This document shows positions 21,145-29,646 of a stretch of DNA of 32,838 nt, piece after piece. Origin of the DNA: Chloroflexota bacterium (GTDB lineage Bacteria > Chloroflexota > Dehalococcoidia > SM23-28-2 > RBG-16-64-32); assembly GCA_022564695.1 (NCBI GenBank), contig JADFKX010000004.1, positions 1 through 32,838 on the forward strand. The letters run 5' to 3'. The position numbers and the translations under genes are program-made. A model generated the notes under the pieces. It made no database searches. It saw only the letters and a list, made by a program, of their open reading frames with translations, and was not told the origin of the DNA. Every line of letters starts with the position of its first letter. Within the stretch, counting starts at the first letter, position 1.

Positions 21145-22710
21145 GTGCCCCAGAGAGTGAGTATCGATGCGATCCCGCAGATGCGGGACGCTGTGTTCGA
21201 CTTGGTCGCCTCCTATAGCCGTAGCAAGCGCCACTGTCGCTACGCCGATGTTCGCGTTGAGGTGAGCGAGGGTAAGGTGGCGGTGGCCGAAAACGGGATG
21301 GATAAGTTCAGCGGCGAGGACTACGGCTTCGCCTTCGGCATCCGCGTCCTGGGGGGCGAGAATGTTGTCTCGCCCGGCTATTTCGGGGGGATTGTGGGCG
21401 CCGCTGACCTGCCGGAGATAGGAGAGCGGCTCAAGGAGGGGCTGGACCACGCCTACGAGCGGGCGGTGGCCAACGCCCGTTCCAAGGAGGGCGCGCGCAG
21501 CCGCTTCTCGGGCCTAGGCGACGCCCTGTACGATATGTCGCTGGCGCCTGTCGAGGTGCGCCAGGACACTACCGACGCCCGCTACGAGATCGACCCGCGG
21601 ACGGTGCCGCTGGAGGAGGTGGGAAAGTACGTGCGGGAGGTGTCGCAGCGGGTGCAGGGCCTGGACTCGGGCGTGGTGTTCAACTACATCTCGGCGTATA
21701 CGATGCTGGAGCGTCACCTGTTCGTCAGCTCGGAAGGGGCGAACATCGATCAGACGCGGGCGGTCAGCCAGGGGATGTGCTTCGTGGTAGCGCAGGGGAA
21801 GGACGGGCACCAGGAGCTGTACGATTACTCCGGGCACCAGCGGGGGTGGGAGGTGATCACGCGCGGCGTGGAGCAGGAGTTCATCCATCTGCCGCACCTG
21901 ATGGACTTCTCGCTGGAGCTGGCGCGGGACACGGTGGCGCTGGCCGCATGCAAGCCGCTGAAGGCGACTGACGATGAGGTGGTGGTGGTGACGGACCCGC
22001 ACTACAACGCGCTGGTCTGCCACGAGGTGGTGGGCCACCCGACGGAGCTTGACCGGGCGCTGAAGTTTGAGACGGGGTACGCTGGCCGCTCCTGGTTTCT
22101 GCGCGACGTGAAGGAGAACCAGATCGGCAAGCGGGTGGGGTCCGACCTGGTGACGGCGTTCAGCGACCCCACGATCGACGGGTTCGGGCACTACATGTAC
22201 GACGACGAGGGGACGCCGGCGCGCCGGGTGTACCACTTCGATAAGGGGATATTCGGCGGCTTCTCCAACAGCCGTCAGACGGCGGCGATCATGGGGCTGG
22301 AGCCGAACGGCCACTACAAGGCGACGGACGCCTCGCTGGTGCCGCTGATCAGGATGTCGAACACGGCGTTCGCGCCGGGAGACCGCGACCCACACGACAT
22401 AATACGGGAGGTGGAGAAGGGCTACTACGTGGTGGGCCATCGCATACCGTCTATCGCCGAGTCGCGGGAGAACTTCCGCATCACGGCGATGAAGGTGTAC
22501 GAGATCAAGAACGGGGAGATTGGGGAGATGTTCCGCGATGGGGGGCTGATGAGCGATACGCGGGACTACTTCCTGAACGTGGACGCGGTGGGGAACGACT
22601 TCCGGCTGTTCGCGATACCGAACTGCGGCAAGGGGCAGCCGATGCAGACGAAGCGTATGAGTAACGGCGGCCCGACGATGCGGAGCCGGGCGCGGCTGAC
22701 GGGGGTATAG
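21145..22710 (+). CDS. tldD: TldD-family metalloprotease
   Basis: Catalytic half of the TldD/TldE heterodimer, a zinc protease that degrades unfolded peptides and processes some modified peptides. The 521-residue protein contains the zinc motif H-E-V-V-G-H (His293, Glu294, His298) and the late Cys in N-C-G-K-G-Q-P, which supplies a further zinc ligand in the family. The GTG at 21145, six bases after GGAGGG, is preferred over the upstream in-frame start at 21067, whose Arg-rich 26 residues look non-coding. tldE follows after four bases. No peptide precursor gene of the microcin B17 or TOMM type is visible nearby, so a housekeeping role is likely. Confidence 0.94.
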   Translation: MPQRVSIDAIPQMRDAVFDLVASYSRSKRHCRYADVRVEVSEGKVAVAENGMDKFSGEDYGFAFGIRVLGGENVVSPGYFGGIVGAADLPEIGERLKEGLDHAYERAVANARSKEGARSRFSGLGDALYDMSLAPVEVRQDTTDARYEIDPRTVPLEEVGKYVREVSQRVQGLDSGVVFNYISAYTMLERHLFVSSEGANIDQTRAVSQGMCFVVAQGKDGHQELYDYSGHQRGWEVITRGVEQEFIHLPHLMDFSLELARDTVALAACKPLKATDDEVVVVTDPHYNALVCHEVVGHPTELDRALKFETGYAGRSWFLRDVKENQIGKRVGSDLVTAFSDPTIDGFGHYMYDDEGTPARRVYHFDKGIFGGFSNSRQTAAIMGLEPNGHYKATDASLVPLIRMSNTAFAPGDRDPHDIIREVEKGYYVVGHRIPSIAESRENFRITAMKVYEIKNGEIGEMFRDGGLMSDTRDYFLNVDAVGNDFRLFAIPNCGKGQPMQTKRMSNGGPTMRSRARLTGV

Positions 22711-22714
22711 ACTC

Positions 22715-24274
22715 ATGATCCCACTATCCGAGCTTGAGAAGGCCGTACGTGAGGGGCTCGCCTACCTGAAGGCGCAGGAGGACGTGGAGGAGGGGGAGGT
22801 CTACGTCGCATCCAACGGGGTGCTGCTGGCGCGGCTGAACTACACCTCGCATATCCCCTGCAACGGCGTCGAGGAGCCGAAATCGGTGGAGAACTACGGC
22901 GTCGGCGTGCAGGCCGTGTTCAAGGCTGACGGGGAGAAGGTGCGGCGCATCGGCTTCGGCTCGGAGACTTCCGATATCAGCGTCGAGGGTGTGAGGTCGG
23001 CGCTGGAGAAGGCGCGTAGGGGCGCTGTGGCCGACCCCGAGTTTTACACGCTGGTACGGCCCGCGGCGGAGCAGCGAACGCTGAACAGCTACCACGACCC
23101 GAGGGTGCTGGATATCCGGGACGCCGACCTGGTGGACGCCGGCTGGCGGGTGGTGAACGGGGCGTTGCGGGTGTTTCAGACGTCGGAGTCGCTGGGGAAC
23201 CTGGTGGAGAGGCCGGAGAAGCTGGGCGAGCTGGGGCTCATCGTCAGCGGCGACGTGACGATCCTCCAGGAGCGGATGGCGATCGCCTCCTACGCCATGC
23301 CGGAGGTGCAGACGGACGAGTCGGCGGCAATCATGTCGTTCATCACCTCGATGGTGGAGCGGGAGGGCTCCAAGGGGAGCGGCTATGAGGCGACGACGCG
23401 GCTGGACGGGTTCACGGACGGGGCGGGGCGGGAGGCGGCGCAGGCCGCTATCGCCACCATCGGCGGGGTGAGGCTGCCCAGCGGTGATTATCGCGTGGTG
23501 TTCGGTCGCCAGGCGACGATGGAGATCATGCACTACATCGTGCTGCCGGGCCTGAGCACGGGGATGTTCTACGCGGTGGGGTCGCCGTTCATGGGCCAGA
23601 TGGGCCAGCAGGTGGCCTCGACCAAATTCAACATCCACGATGACGGCGCCGCGCCGGGGCTGGTGGGGAGCAAGGGGATAACCTGCGAGGGGCTGCCCAC
23701 GGGCCGCACGGACCTGATCGTGGATGGCAAGCTGGTGGGGCTGCTCTCCAACCACTACGAGACGCAGCGGCTGATGAGCGATCCGAAGGCGAAGGAGAAG
23801 CTGGGAGTGGACCCGAAGGAGAACGCCTCGGCGTTTGTGCCAAGGAACGGGTTTCGGTTCGCCCGCGGGGGAGGCCGACACTTCGACGCCCAGCCGGGCA
23901 TCCACCCGACGAACATCCTCCTCCCCGGCGAGGTCGAGTCCACGGAGTCGATGTGCCGCCTGGTGGGCGATGGGATCTACATCGGGCGTATCTGGTACAC
24001 GTACCCTGTGAACGGCCTGCGGGCGGGCGACTTCACGGGCACGGTGGTCGGCGACTCCTACATCATCCGTGATGGCAAACTGGCGGAGCCGCTCAAGCCG
24101 AACACGCTACGCATAACTGAGAACATCCGCAACGTGCTCAACGGCGTCATCGGTGTGTCCAAGGAGGGGAAGCCGACGCTGGTGTGGGCGGCGGACGAGA
24201 TCGTGTACGCGCCGGAGATGGCGGTGGAGAAGGTGCATCTGGACTCCATCGGCGAGTATATGGAGACGCTGTAG
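22715..24274 (+). CDS. tldE: TldE/PmbA-family protein
   Basis: Non-catalytic partner of TldD that shapes the enclosed cleavage chamber. The 519 residues match the PmbA/TldE fold in the C-terminal half (G-S-P-F-M-G-Q-M-G-Q-Q-V, D-D-G-A-A-P-G-L-V-G-S-K-G, G-L-L-S-N-H-Y-E-T-Q-R). The HExxxH zinc motif is absent, as expected. The ATG at 22715 lies four bases after the tldD stop; tail-to-tail spacing to the next gene on the other strand is also only four bases. Confidence 0.93.
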   Translation: MIPLSELEKAVREGLAYLKAQEDVEEGEVYVASNGVLLARLNYTSHIPCNGVEEPKSVENYGVGVQAVFKADGEKVRRIGFGSETSDISVEGVRSALEKARRGAVADPEFYTLVRPAAEQRTLNSYHDPRVLDIRDADLVDAGWRVVNGALRVFQTSESLGNLVERPEKLGELGLIVSGDVTILQERMAIASYAMPEVQTDESAAIMSFITSMVEREGSKGSGYEATTRLDGFTDGAGREAAQAAIATIGGVRLPSGDYRVVFGRQATMEIMHYIVLPGLSTGMFYAVGSPFMGQMGQQVASTKFNIHDDGAAPGLVGSKGITCEGLPTGRTDLIVDGKLVGLLSNHYETQRLMSDPKAKEKLGVDPKENASAFVPRNGFRFARGGGRHFDAQPGIHPTNILLPGEVESTESMCRLVGDGIYIGRIWYTYPVNGLRAGDFTGTVVGDSYIIRDGKLAEPLKPNTLRITENIRNVLNGVIGVSKEGKPTLVWAADEIVYAPEMAVEKVHLDSIGEYMETL

Positions 24275-24278
24275 GGCT

Positions 24279-25724
24279 TCAGGCGGTGGCCGACTTCTTC
24301 TCGCCCAGGTAGCGGTCGATAGCGGCGGCGGTGCGCTTGGCGTCGGCCAGGGCGGTGACGACGAGGTCGGCGCCGCGGACGCTATCGCCGGCGGCGAAGA
24401 CGCCCGGGCGGCTGGTCTGGCCGGTCTCCTCAGTGGCTATCGTCCCCCAGTCGGTCGCTTTCAGGTCGGGTGTCGTCTGGAACAGCAGCTTCTCGACCTT
24501 GTAGCCGATGGCGATGACAACGGTGTCGGCCTCCAGTTCGAAATCTGAGGCGATAACCGGAACGGGCCGCGGGCGGCCTGATTCGTCGGGCTCGCCAAGC
24601 TCCACGCGCTGGAACCGGACGGCCTTGATATGGGCGCTGTCGTCGCCGACGAAGCGGATGGGGACGGTTAGGTAGTGGAAGAGGACGCCTTCCTCCTGGG
24701 CGTGGCGGCGCTCCTCCTCGCGTCCGCCCATCTCAGTCTCGCTGCGGCGGTAGGCGCAGACCACCTCTCGGGCGCCGATGCGCAGGGCCGAGCGGACGCA
24801 GTCCATCGCGGTGTCGCCGCCGCCGATCACCACCACGCGCTTGCCGCTTTCTATGGGTTGGCGGAGGTGGCTGGGCAGCTCCTCCGGCGGCAGGTTGGCG
24901 CGGACGAGGAACTCCGTGGCCATGTATACGCCTTCGAGGTCCTCGCCGGGGACGTTTAGCCGGTTACCCTGGCCAGCGCCTTGGCCCAGGAATACGGCTT
25001 CGAAGCCCTGGTCGAACAGCTCGTCGATAGTCACGTCGTAGCCCACGCGGACGTTGTACGCGAACTGGACGCCCAACTGGTGTAGGTAGTCGACCTGGTC
25101 GTCGATGTGGCGTTTGTCCATCTTGAAGCCCGGTATGCCGTAGCGGAGGACGCCGCCTGGCCTTGGCCAGGCCTCGAACAGCTTGACCCCGTGGCCAAGG
25201 AGCGCCAACTGCTCGGCGACGGCCAGGCCGGCGGGCCCGGAGCCGACTATGGCCGCTCGCTTACCGGTGGGCGGTGGCAGCTGGGGGATGGGCCGCCCGC
25301 CCATCGCCTGCTGCTGGTCGGCGATGAACGCCTCCAGCTTGCCGATAGCGACCGGGATCGCGACCTTTCCCACGACGCAGTCGCCCTCGCAGAGGGCCTC
25401 CTGGGGGCATAGGCGTCCGCACATGTCGGGCGCGGGGTTGGTGGCGCGGAACACCTCCGCCGCGCCCAGGACATCGCCCTCTTCCAGCTTGAGGAGGGCG
25501 CCGGGGATGTCGTTGTCTATAGGGCAGGCCTTGATGCAGGGGGCAGCGGGGCACTGGATGCAGCGGGTCGCCTCCAGCTGGGCGGTGGGTAGGTCGTACC
25601 CCAGGTACACCTCGTCCCAGTTCTTAACCCGCTCCTTGGGGTCCTGCTTGGGGACGGGCTGGAAGGGGATCTTAAGCCGCGCCTTGCGGTCTATCTGCAT
25701 CTCGGTCCTCGCGGCCTCTGTCAT
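24279..25724 (-). CDS. gltD: GltD/NfnB-type FAD-dependent NAD(P)H oxidoreductase
   Basis: Transfers electrons from NAD(P)H through FAD to Fe-S clusters; in glutamate synthase this feeds the GltB subunit. The 481 residues start with a two-cluster domain (Cys55, 58, 63, 67 and Cys102, 106, 112, 116), then a FAD-binding G-S-G-P-A-G (161-166) and an NAD(P)H-binding G-G-G-D-T-A near 300. A final A-A-G-D-S-V-R-G-A-D-L-V-V-T-A motif is typical of the family. No gltB large subunit is in the window, so it may work with a distant GltB or serve a different acceptor, as in related NfnB or PreT proteins. It is convergent with tldE. Confidence 0.9.
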   Translation of the reverse strand: MTEAARTEMQIDRKARLKIPFQPVPKQDPKERVKNWDEVYLGYDLPTAQLEATRCIQCPAAPCIKACPIDNDIPGALLKLEEGDVLGAAEVFRATNPAPDMCGRLCPQEALCEGDCVVGKVAIPVAIGKLEAFIADQQQAMGGRPIPQLPPPTGKRAAIVGSGPAGLAVAEQLALLGHGVKLFEAWPRPGGVLRYGIPGFKMDKRHIDDQVDYLHQLGVQFAYNVRVGYDVTIDELFDQGFEAVFLGQGAGQGNRLNVPGEDLEGVYMATEFLVRANLPPEELPSHLRQPIESGKRVVVIGGGDTAMDCVRSALRIGAREVVCAYRRSETEMGGREEERRHAQEEGVLFHYLTVPIRFVGDDSAHIKAVRFQRVELGEPDESGRPRPVPVIASDFELEADTVVIAIGYKVEKLLFQTTPDLKATDWGTIATEETGQTSRPGVFAAGDSVRGADLVVTALADAKRTAAAIDRYLGEKKSATA

Positions 25725-25808
25725 CGCACTGTCTTGCCTACATCCATTCTATAGCTTAAGACGCGGGTAAGCGCCAGAGTATTGCGCGATCCGTGGCGAT
25801 TGAGCCCG

Positions 25809-26672
25809 TCAGGCGCGTTCAGTGGGGGTGAAGCGGTGCTGCCAGAGGAGGCCGCGGCCGGGGGCGAACAGGAAGGCGAGGAAGAAGAAGCCGGTTGCGG
25901 TGAGGACGATTGCGGCGGAGGCGGAGACGTCGGCGTACCAGGCGATGTAGAGGCCGCTGAGGGCGGAGAGGGCGCCGACCAGCGCGCCGATCGCCATCAT
26001 CGGGGGCAGACGCCGGGTGAGGAGCTGGGCGGTGGCTGGGGGCGCCACCAGCATCGCCAGGACGAGAACTATGCCCATCACCTGTAGGGCGATCACGACC
26101 GTGAGGCCGATGAGGGCCAGCAGGCCGTACTGCATAGCGGCCACGGGGACGCCGGTGGCGGCCGCCATTGAGGGGTCGTAGGCGGTGAACAGCAGCTCCT
26201 TGTAGAAGAGGGCGACGGCGAGGAGGATGAAGCCGCCCAGGCCGGCGGTGAGCCAGACGTCGGTCCAGCTTACCCCCAGGACGTTGCCGAAGACGAAGCT
26301 GAACAGGTCGACGACGTAGCCGCTCTGTGTGCTGACGATGAGGATGCCAAGGGCGAAACCCGAAATGAATACGATACCGATGGCGGTATCGTAGCGGACG
26401 GTGCCGCGGTGGGCGATGAAGCCGATGGAGAGGGCGGTCAGGAGGGCGGCTATGGCGCCGCCCAGATGCAGGTTGAAGCCCAGCGCGAAGGCGATGGCGA
26501 CTCCGCCGAAGCTGGCGTGGGGGAGAGCGTCGCCGATGAACGCCATCCCCTTGAGGATGACGAAGCTGCCGACGACGGCCGCCACCACGCTAACCAAAAC
26601 GGCGGCGATGAGGGCGCGCTGCATGAACTCAAACGTCCAGGGCTCGCGCAGGAGATCCAGCAGCTCGCTCAT
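25809..26672 (-). CDS. znuB: Zinc ABC transporter, membrane permease
   Basis: Channel subunit of a high-affinity zinc (possibly manganese) importer of the ABC-3 family. The 287 residues include about eight to nine hydrophobic helices and the family segments G-D-A-L-P-H-A-S-F-G-G-V-A, D-T-A-I-G-I-V-F-I-S-G and M-G-I-V-L-V-L-A-M-L-V-A-P-P-A-T-A. Its start overlaps the stop of znuC by four bases (ATGA). It is the last gene of the zur-znuACB operon. Metal choice rests on the binding-protein gene and the regulator. Confidence 0.93.
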   Translation of the reverse strand: MSELLDLLREPWTFEFMQRALIAAVLVSVVAAVVGSFVILKGMAFIGDALPHASFGGVAIAFALGFNLHLGGAIAALLTALSIGFIAHRGTVRYDTAIGIVFISGFALGILIVSTQSGYVVDLFSFVFGNVLGVSWTDVWLTAGLGGFILLAVALFYKELLFTAYDPSMAAATGVPVAAMQYGLLALIGLTVVIALQVMGIVLVLAMLVAPPATAQLLTRRLPPMMAIGALVGALSALSGLYIAWYADVSASAAIVLTATGFFFLAFLFAPGRGLLWQHRFTPTERA

Positions 26673-27451
26673 GGGCCGACGAGTGTCCTTTCACCGCCTG
26701 GCAGGACGAGGAGGTGGCGCTGGAAGGCAGCGGCCAGGAGCTGCTCCGTGAACACCTCGCTCGGCCGGCCGAAGGCGATCACCTTGCGGTTGAGGAGGAC
26801 AGCGTGGTCGAAGTTGGCGGCCACGCAGGAGAGGTCATGGGTGGCGACGAACAGGGTCTTGTCTTCTCTACGTAGCTCCTCTAGGAGGCGGAGGAGGTCG
26901 TGCTGGGCGGTGGCGTCCAGGCCGGCCAGCGGCTCGTCCAGTAGGACGAGGTCGGCCTCCTGGGCCAGCGCCCGCGCGATCAGCATCTTTCTCTGCTCAC
27001 CTCCCGACAGCTCGCCGATGAGCCGTTTCGCCAGGTGCGCCAGGTGGACGCGCTCCAGGGCGGCCGTGGCGATCTCGCGGTCTCTGCGTCCCGGCCGACG
27101 GATGAGGCCTACACGGCCGTAGCGGCCCATGAGGACTGCGTCCGCAACGGTGATCGGGAAGCTCCAGTCCACCAGCTCTGACTGCGGCATATACCCTATG
27201 TGGCCGCGGCCCGACCTTCCCGGCGGGCCGGAGATGCTCACCTCTCCCTGCCAGGGCTTGTGCAGGCCGAGCATCACCCGCAGGAGGGTTGACTTGCCGG
27301 AGCCGTTGGGCCCGACTAGTCCGGCCAGGCAGCCGCGCTCTACGGAGAAGGTGACATCCTCCAGGGCGACGTGTCCGTTGTAGCCGGCGCTGAGGTTACG
27401 CACCTCCACCGCGGGGGCGAAGGTCGGTGAGTTATCAGGCATGGGCGTCAT
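26669..27451 (-). CDS. znuC: Zinc ABC transporter, ATP-binding protein
   Basis: ATPase of the metal importer, 260 residues. Walker A G-P-N-G-S-G-K-S (47-54), signature L-S-G-G-E-Q-R-K-M near 147, Walker B L-V-L-L-D-E-P-L-A-G-L-D, and an H-loop histidine in V-A-T-H-D-L-S are all intact. The start overlaps the znuA stop by four bases; a second in-frame ATG at 27442 is possible. Both flanking overlaps imply tight co-translation within the zur operon. Confidence 0.93.
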   Translation of the reverse strand: MTPMPDNSPTFAPAVEVRNLSAGYNGHVALEDVTFSVERGCLAGLVGPNGSGKSTLLRVMLGLHKPWQGEVSISGPPGRSGRGHIGYMPQSELVDWSFPITVADAVLMGRYGRVGLIRRPGRRDREIATAALERVHLAHLAKRLIGELSGGEQRKMLIARALAQEADLVLLDEPLAGLDATAQHDLLRLLEELRREDKTLFVATHDLSCVAANFDHAVLLNRKVIAFGRPSEVFTEQLLAAAFQRHLLVLPGGERTLVGP

Positions 27452-28359
27452 ACTCCCAAACAGCGGGCGATCTCGTCCGCGTTGAATCGCATTAGGTCGA
27501 TGTAGGTGGGCGCGTCGTCGTTCAGGGCGTCGCTGTAAATTGCGCAGACCTCAACGCCGAGGTCGGCGGCGACCTGATTAAGGACGCTGGACTCGGCGCC
27601 CAGCTGGGGCTCCTCGAACACCGCCGCGATGCCGAACTCATCGATCGTTTGCACCAGTTCCGCGATGTCCGCAGCGCTGGGCTCCTGGCCGGGGCTCACC
27701 GATACGACTGCCGCTACCTCAAAGCCAATGTAATCGGCCAGGTAGCCGAACGCATCGTGAGTCGTCACCAGCTTGCGCCGCTCCGGCGGCAGGGCGGACA
27801 GTTTATCCCGGACGTACTCGTCCAGCTCATCAAGACGGGTGAGGTAGCCCTGGTAGTTCTGCTCGTACTTCGCGGCGCCCTCGGGGTCGGTCTCCGTGAG
27901 GGCGTCGCGGATGATGCGAGCGTACACGCGGGCGTTATCTACGCTCAGCCATAGGTGGGGGTCAGTGTCGCGTAGGGTGGCGCCCGCCGCCGCAGCCTCC
28001 TGGGCGAGTTCTATGAGGGAGGCGGCGTTGGGCAGATTGGGCTCAATGACGTTGAGGATGCCAGGTTCCAGATCGAAGCCGTTGGCGAAGGCGAGGTTCG
28101 CCTCCGTGACGCGCCGCACATCTTGGGGTGTGGGTTCGTAGGTGTGGGGGTCGGCCCCGGACGGCAGCAAAGAAGAGACCTCCACGAGATCGCCGCCGAC
28201 CTGGTGTACGAAGTCTGCGAACAGGGGCAGGCTGACCACTACTTGAAGGCGGCCGTCGTCCTCGCTCGCCCGGCTACCGCCGCAGGCGGCGAGCGCGAGG
28301 GCGGCGAGGAGGGCGGCGGCGATGGCGGTGCGGCGGAGCAAGGGCGGGCGTTGCCTCAC
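27448..28359 (-). CDS. znuA: Zinc-binding lipoprotein of the ABC transporter (cluster A-I)
   Basis: Captures metal outside the membrane for ZnuBC. The 303 residues start with a signal ending in L-A-L-A-A-C (Cys26). Metal ligands can be placed at His72 (A-D-P-H-T-Y-E-P), His135 (D-P-H-L-W), His201 (T-T-H-D-A-F-G-Y) and Asp277 (Y-S-D-A-L). The third ligand is His, as in zinc-specific ZnuA, rather than the Glu of manganese-specific PsaA types. The long His-rich loop of proteobacterial ZnuA is missing. The GTG at 28357-28359 overlaps the zur stop (GTGA); a longer reading frame into zur is Arg-rich and rejected. Confidence 0.92.
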   Translation of the reverse strand: MRQRPPLLRRTAIAAALLAALALAACGGSRASEDDGRLQVVVSLPLFADFVHQVGGDLVEVSSLLPSGADPHTYEPTPQDVRRVTEANLAFANGFDLEPGILNVIEPNLPNAASLIELAQEAAAAGATLRDTDPHLWLSVDNARVYARIIRDALTETDPEGAAKYEQNYQGYLTRLDELDEYVRDKLSALPPERRKLVTTHDAFGYLADYIGFEVAAVVSVSPGQEPSAADIAELVQTIDEFGIAAVFEEPQLGAESSVLNQVAADLGVEVCAIYSDALNDDAPTYIDLMRFNADEIARCLGV

Positions 28360-28790
28360 GCTCTGGCGGCCACGGCTACGGGGCTGCGACAGGCGGCGCA
28401 GCGGCCGTAAAACTCCAGCCAGTGGCCTTCGATCTCGTACTCCGTGGCCGCCGCCAGCTCCCGTACCAGATCTCCGACGGCGCACTCGTCCAAGTCCCGG
28501 GCGTTGCCGCAAGAGACGCAGACCAGGTGGTGGTGATGGCCGCGGCGGCTGACGCGGTAGTGCAGGCTGCCGTCGTCCAGGAGGACGCGGCAGACGACAT
28601 CGAGGTCTGTGAGGAGGCGCATGGTGCGGAAGACGGTGGCGCGGCCTACGGCGCGGGCCTGGCGGAGTACGTCTTCCACGGAGAAGTGGCCGCTCTGGGC
28701 GAGCACGGAGGCGATGACGGCCACGCGCGAGGGGGTGATCCTGTGATCGAGCGCCTCCAGCTTGCGGATGACGGATTCAAGTTCAGACAT
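28356..28790 (-). CDS. zur: Fur-family regulator, probably zinc-responsive Zur
   Basis: A 144-residue repressor. The N-terminal winged helix (about 1-80) includes R-I-T-P-S-R-V-A-V-I and the recognition helix R-A-T-V-F-R-T-M-R-L-L. The C-terminal dimer domain has the structural-zinc CxxC pairs Cys91/Cys94 and Cys131/Cys134 and the sensory H-H-H-H segment (85-88). It is first in an operon with znuA, znuC and znuB, each overlapping by four bases, which points to zinc rather than iron. No clear ribosome site precedes the ATG. Two dyads matching Fur-family boxes sit in its own promoter, indicating autoregulation. Confidence 0.9.
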   Translation of the reverse strand: MSELESVIRKLEALDHRITPSRVAVIASVLAQSGHFSVEDVLRQARAVGRATVFRTMRLLTDLDVVCRVLLDDGSLHYRVSRRGHHHHLVCVSCGNARDLDECAVGDLVRELAAATEYEIEGHWLEFYGRCAACRSPVAVAARA

Positions 28791-28795
28791 GACAG

Positions 28796-28826
28796 TGATA
28801 CTTGGTATCAGTGAGACTTAGTATCG
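28796..28826. promoter_or_regulatory. Two tandem Fur/Zur-type operator boxes
   Basis: Box 1, TGATACTTGGTATCA (28796-28810), has perfect TGATA/TATCA arms like the Fur-family 7-1-7 consensus TGATAATNATTATCA. Box 2, TGAGACTTAGTATCG (28812-28826), is a less perfect copy offset by 16 bases. Box 2 covers the -10 of the zur promoter and box 1 lies just downstream, ideal for repression. Confidence 0.65.
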
Positions 28827-28848
28827 TCTGTAGCCGTACGATTGTCAA
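28820..28848 (-). promoter_or_regulatory. zur-znuACB promoter, TTGACA-17-GATACT
   Basis: On the - strand, a perfect -35 TTGACA (28843-28848) and GATACT (28820-28825, 4/6) have the optimal 17-base spacing. The -10 lies inside operator box 2. The predicted start near 28813 leaves a leader of about 23 nt before the zur ATG. Confidence 0.6.
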
Positions 28849-28875
28849 GCGGTAGAGCAGTGAAAAGCGGCTGTA

Positions 28876-29646
28876 CTATTGCTCGAATTCAGCGAGCAGG
28901 AACATCTGTCCCGGCTCCCGCGCGTCGGCGTGCTCGATGCTGACGCCAATGGCGAGCGGCAGCTCAGGTAGGTCTCCCAGGTCCATTGTGAGCTGGCCGA
29001 TGCCGTCCCAGGTCTGGAAGCTGCCGGCTTCATAGCTGTGATCCTGGGTCAGGAACCATACCTTGTATTCCTGTCCCTCTTGCAGGGCAGGCAGGTTGTT
29101 ACAGAGTAGTGCGCCTGTCCCGGCGGAGCTGCTCCACTGGTAGACAGCACCAGCCGAGGTGGTGTGGTCGGTGGCGTCAAGCCTCACCTGCTGGACATCG
29201 GGAGCGGCGAGAATCGCCATAAGCTGGCGTTGCTCATTCAGTATCTCGCCGGCGTCCTCGACCTGGGCCTCTAGCTGGTCGTTCTCGTCGCGCAGGTCGT
29301 TTACTTCCGCCTGCAGGAAGAATGCGAAGGTGAGGGAGGCAACGGCCGCGGTGGTTACTATGCCGGCCCCGACCGGCCACAGGCTGCGCAGCAGTTGCAT
29401 GAGTTTGGGTACGCCGAGGCGCTCCCCTCGTTCGGTCTCGGCGAGGATGCGGTTGCGGAGCGATGCGGGAGCGCGCTGGAAGGCGGTAGAGAGGGCGATG
29501 GCGGCTGCTGCCTGCTGGGCTTCGTTGAGGGATGACCAGCAGCGCACACAGTCGGCCACATGCTCTTCCAAACGGGCGGCCTCATCGGCTTCGGCGGCGC
29601 CCAGGGCGTAGGCGTCCAGCAGCTGCCCGACCTGCTCGCAGTCCAT
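28876..29646 (-). CDS. RskA-like anti-sigma factor
   Basis: Membrane-bound inhibitor of the adjacent sigma factor. The 256 residues begin with a zinc-finger anti-sigma domain (Cys3, His29, Cys33, Cys36 in E-E-H-V-A-D-C-V-R-C). One membrane helix (about 91-112) is followed by a short coiled coil (112-142, N-D-L-R-D-E-N-D-Q-L-E-A-Q-V) and an extracytoplasmic RskA C-terminal domain (G-A-V-Y-Q-W...Y-K-V-W-F-L...G-V-S-I-E). The ATG shares one base with the sigma stop (TGATG). By analogy with mycobacterial RskA, release of the sigma factor would need stepwise proteolysis; the protease is not identified here. Confidence 0.9.
   Translation of the reverse strand: MDCEQVGQLLDAYALGAAEADEAARLEEHVADCVRCWSSLNEAQQAAAAIALSTAFQRAPASLRNRILAETERGERLGVPKLMQLLRSLWPVGAGIVTTAAVASLTFAFFLQAEVNDLRDENDQLEAQVEDAGEILNEQRQLMAILAAPDVQQVRLDATDHTTSAGAVYQWSSSAGTGALLCNNLPALQEGQEYKVWFLTQDHSYEAGSFQTWDGIGQLTMDLGDLPELPLAIGVSIEHADAREPGQMFLLAEFEQ

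Noticed and set aside
21514..23905. Two long - strand frames (400 and 393 codons) opposite tldD and tldE
   Set aside because: Composition rich in Arg, His and Pro, no recognisable domain; tldD and tldE are clearly the coding strand.
28360..28512. N-terminal extension of znuA into zur
   Set aside because: The extra 51 residues are Arg/Gly-rich, and the lipoprotein signal starts right after GTG 28359, which overlaps the zur stop in the same way as the other genes of this operon overlap.
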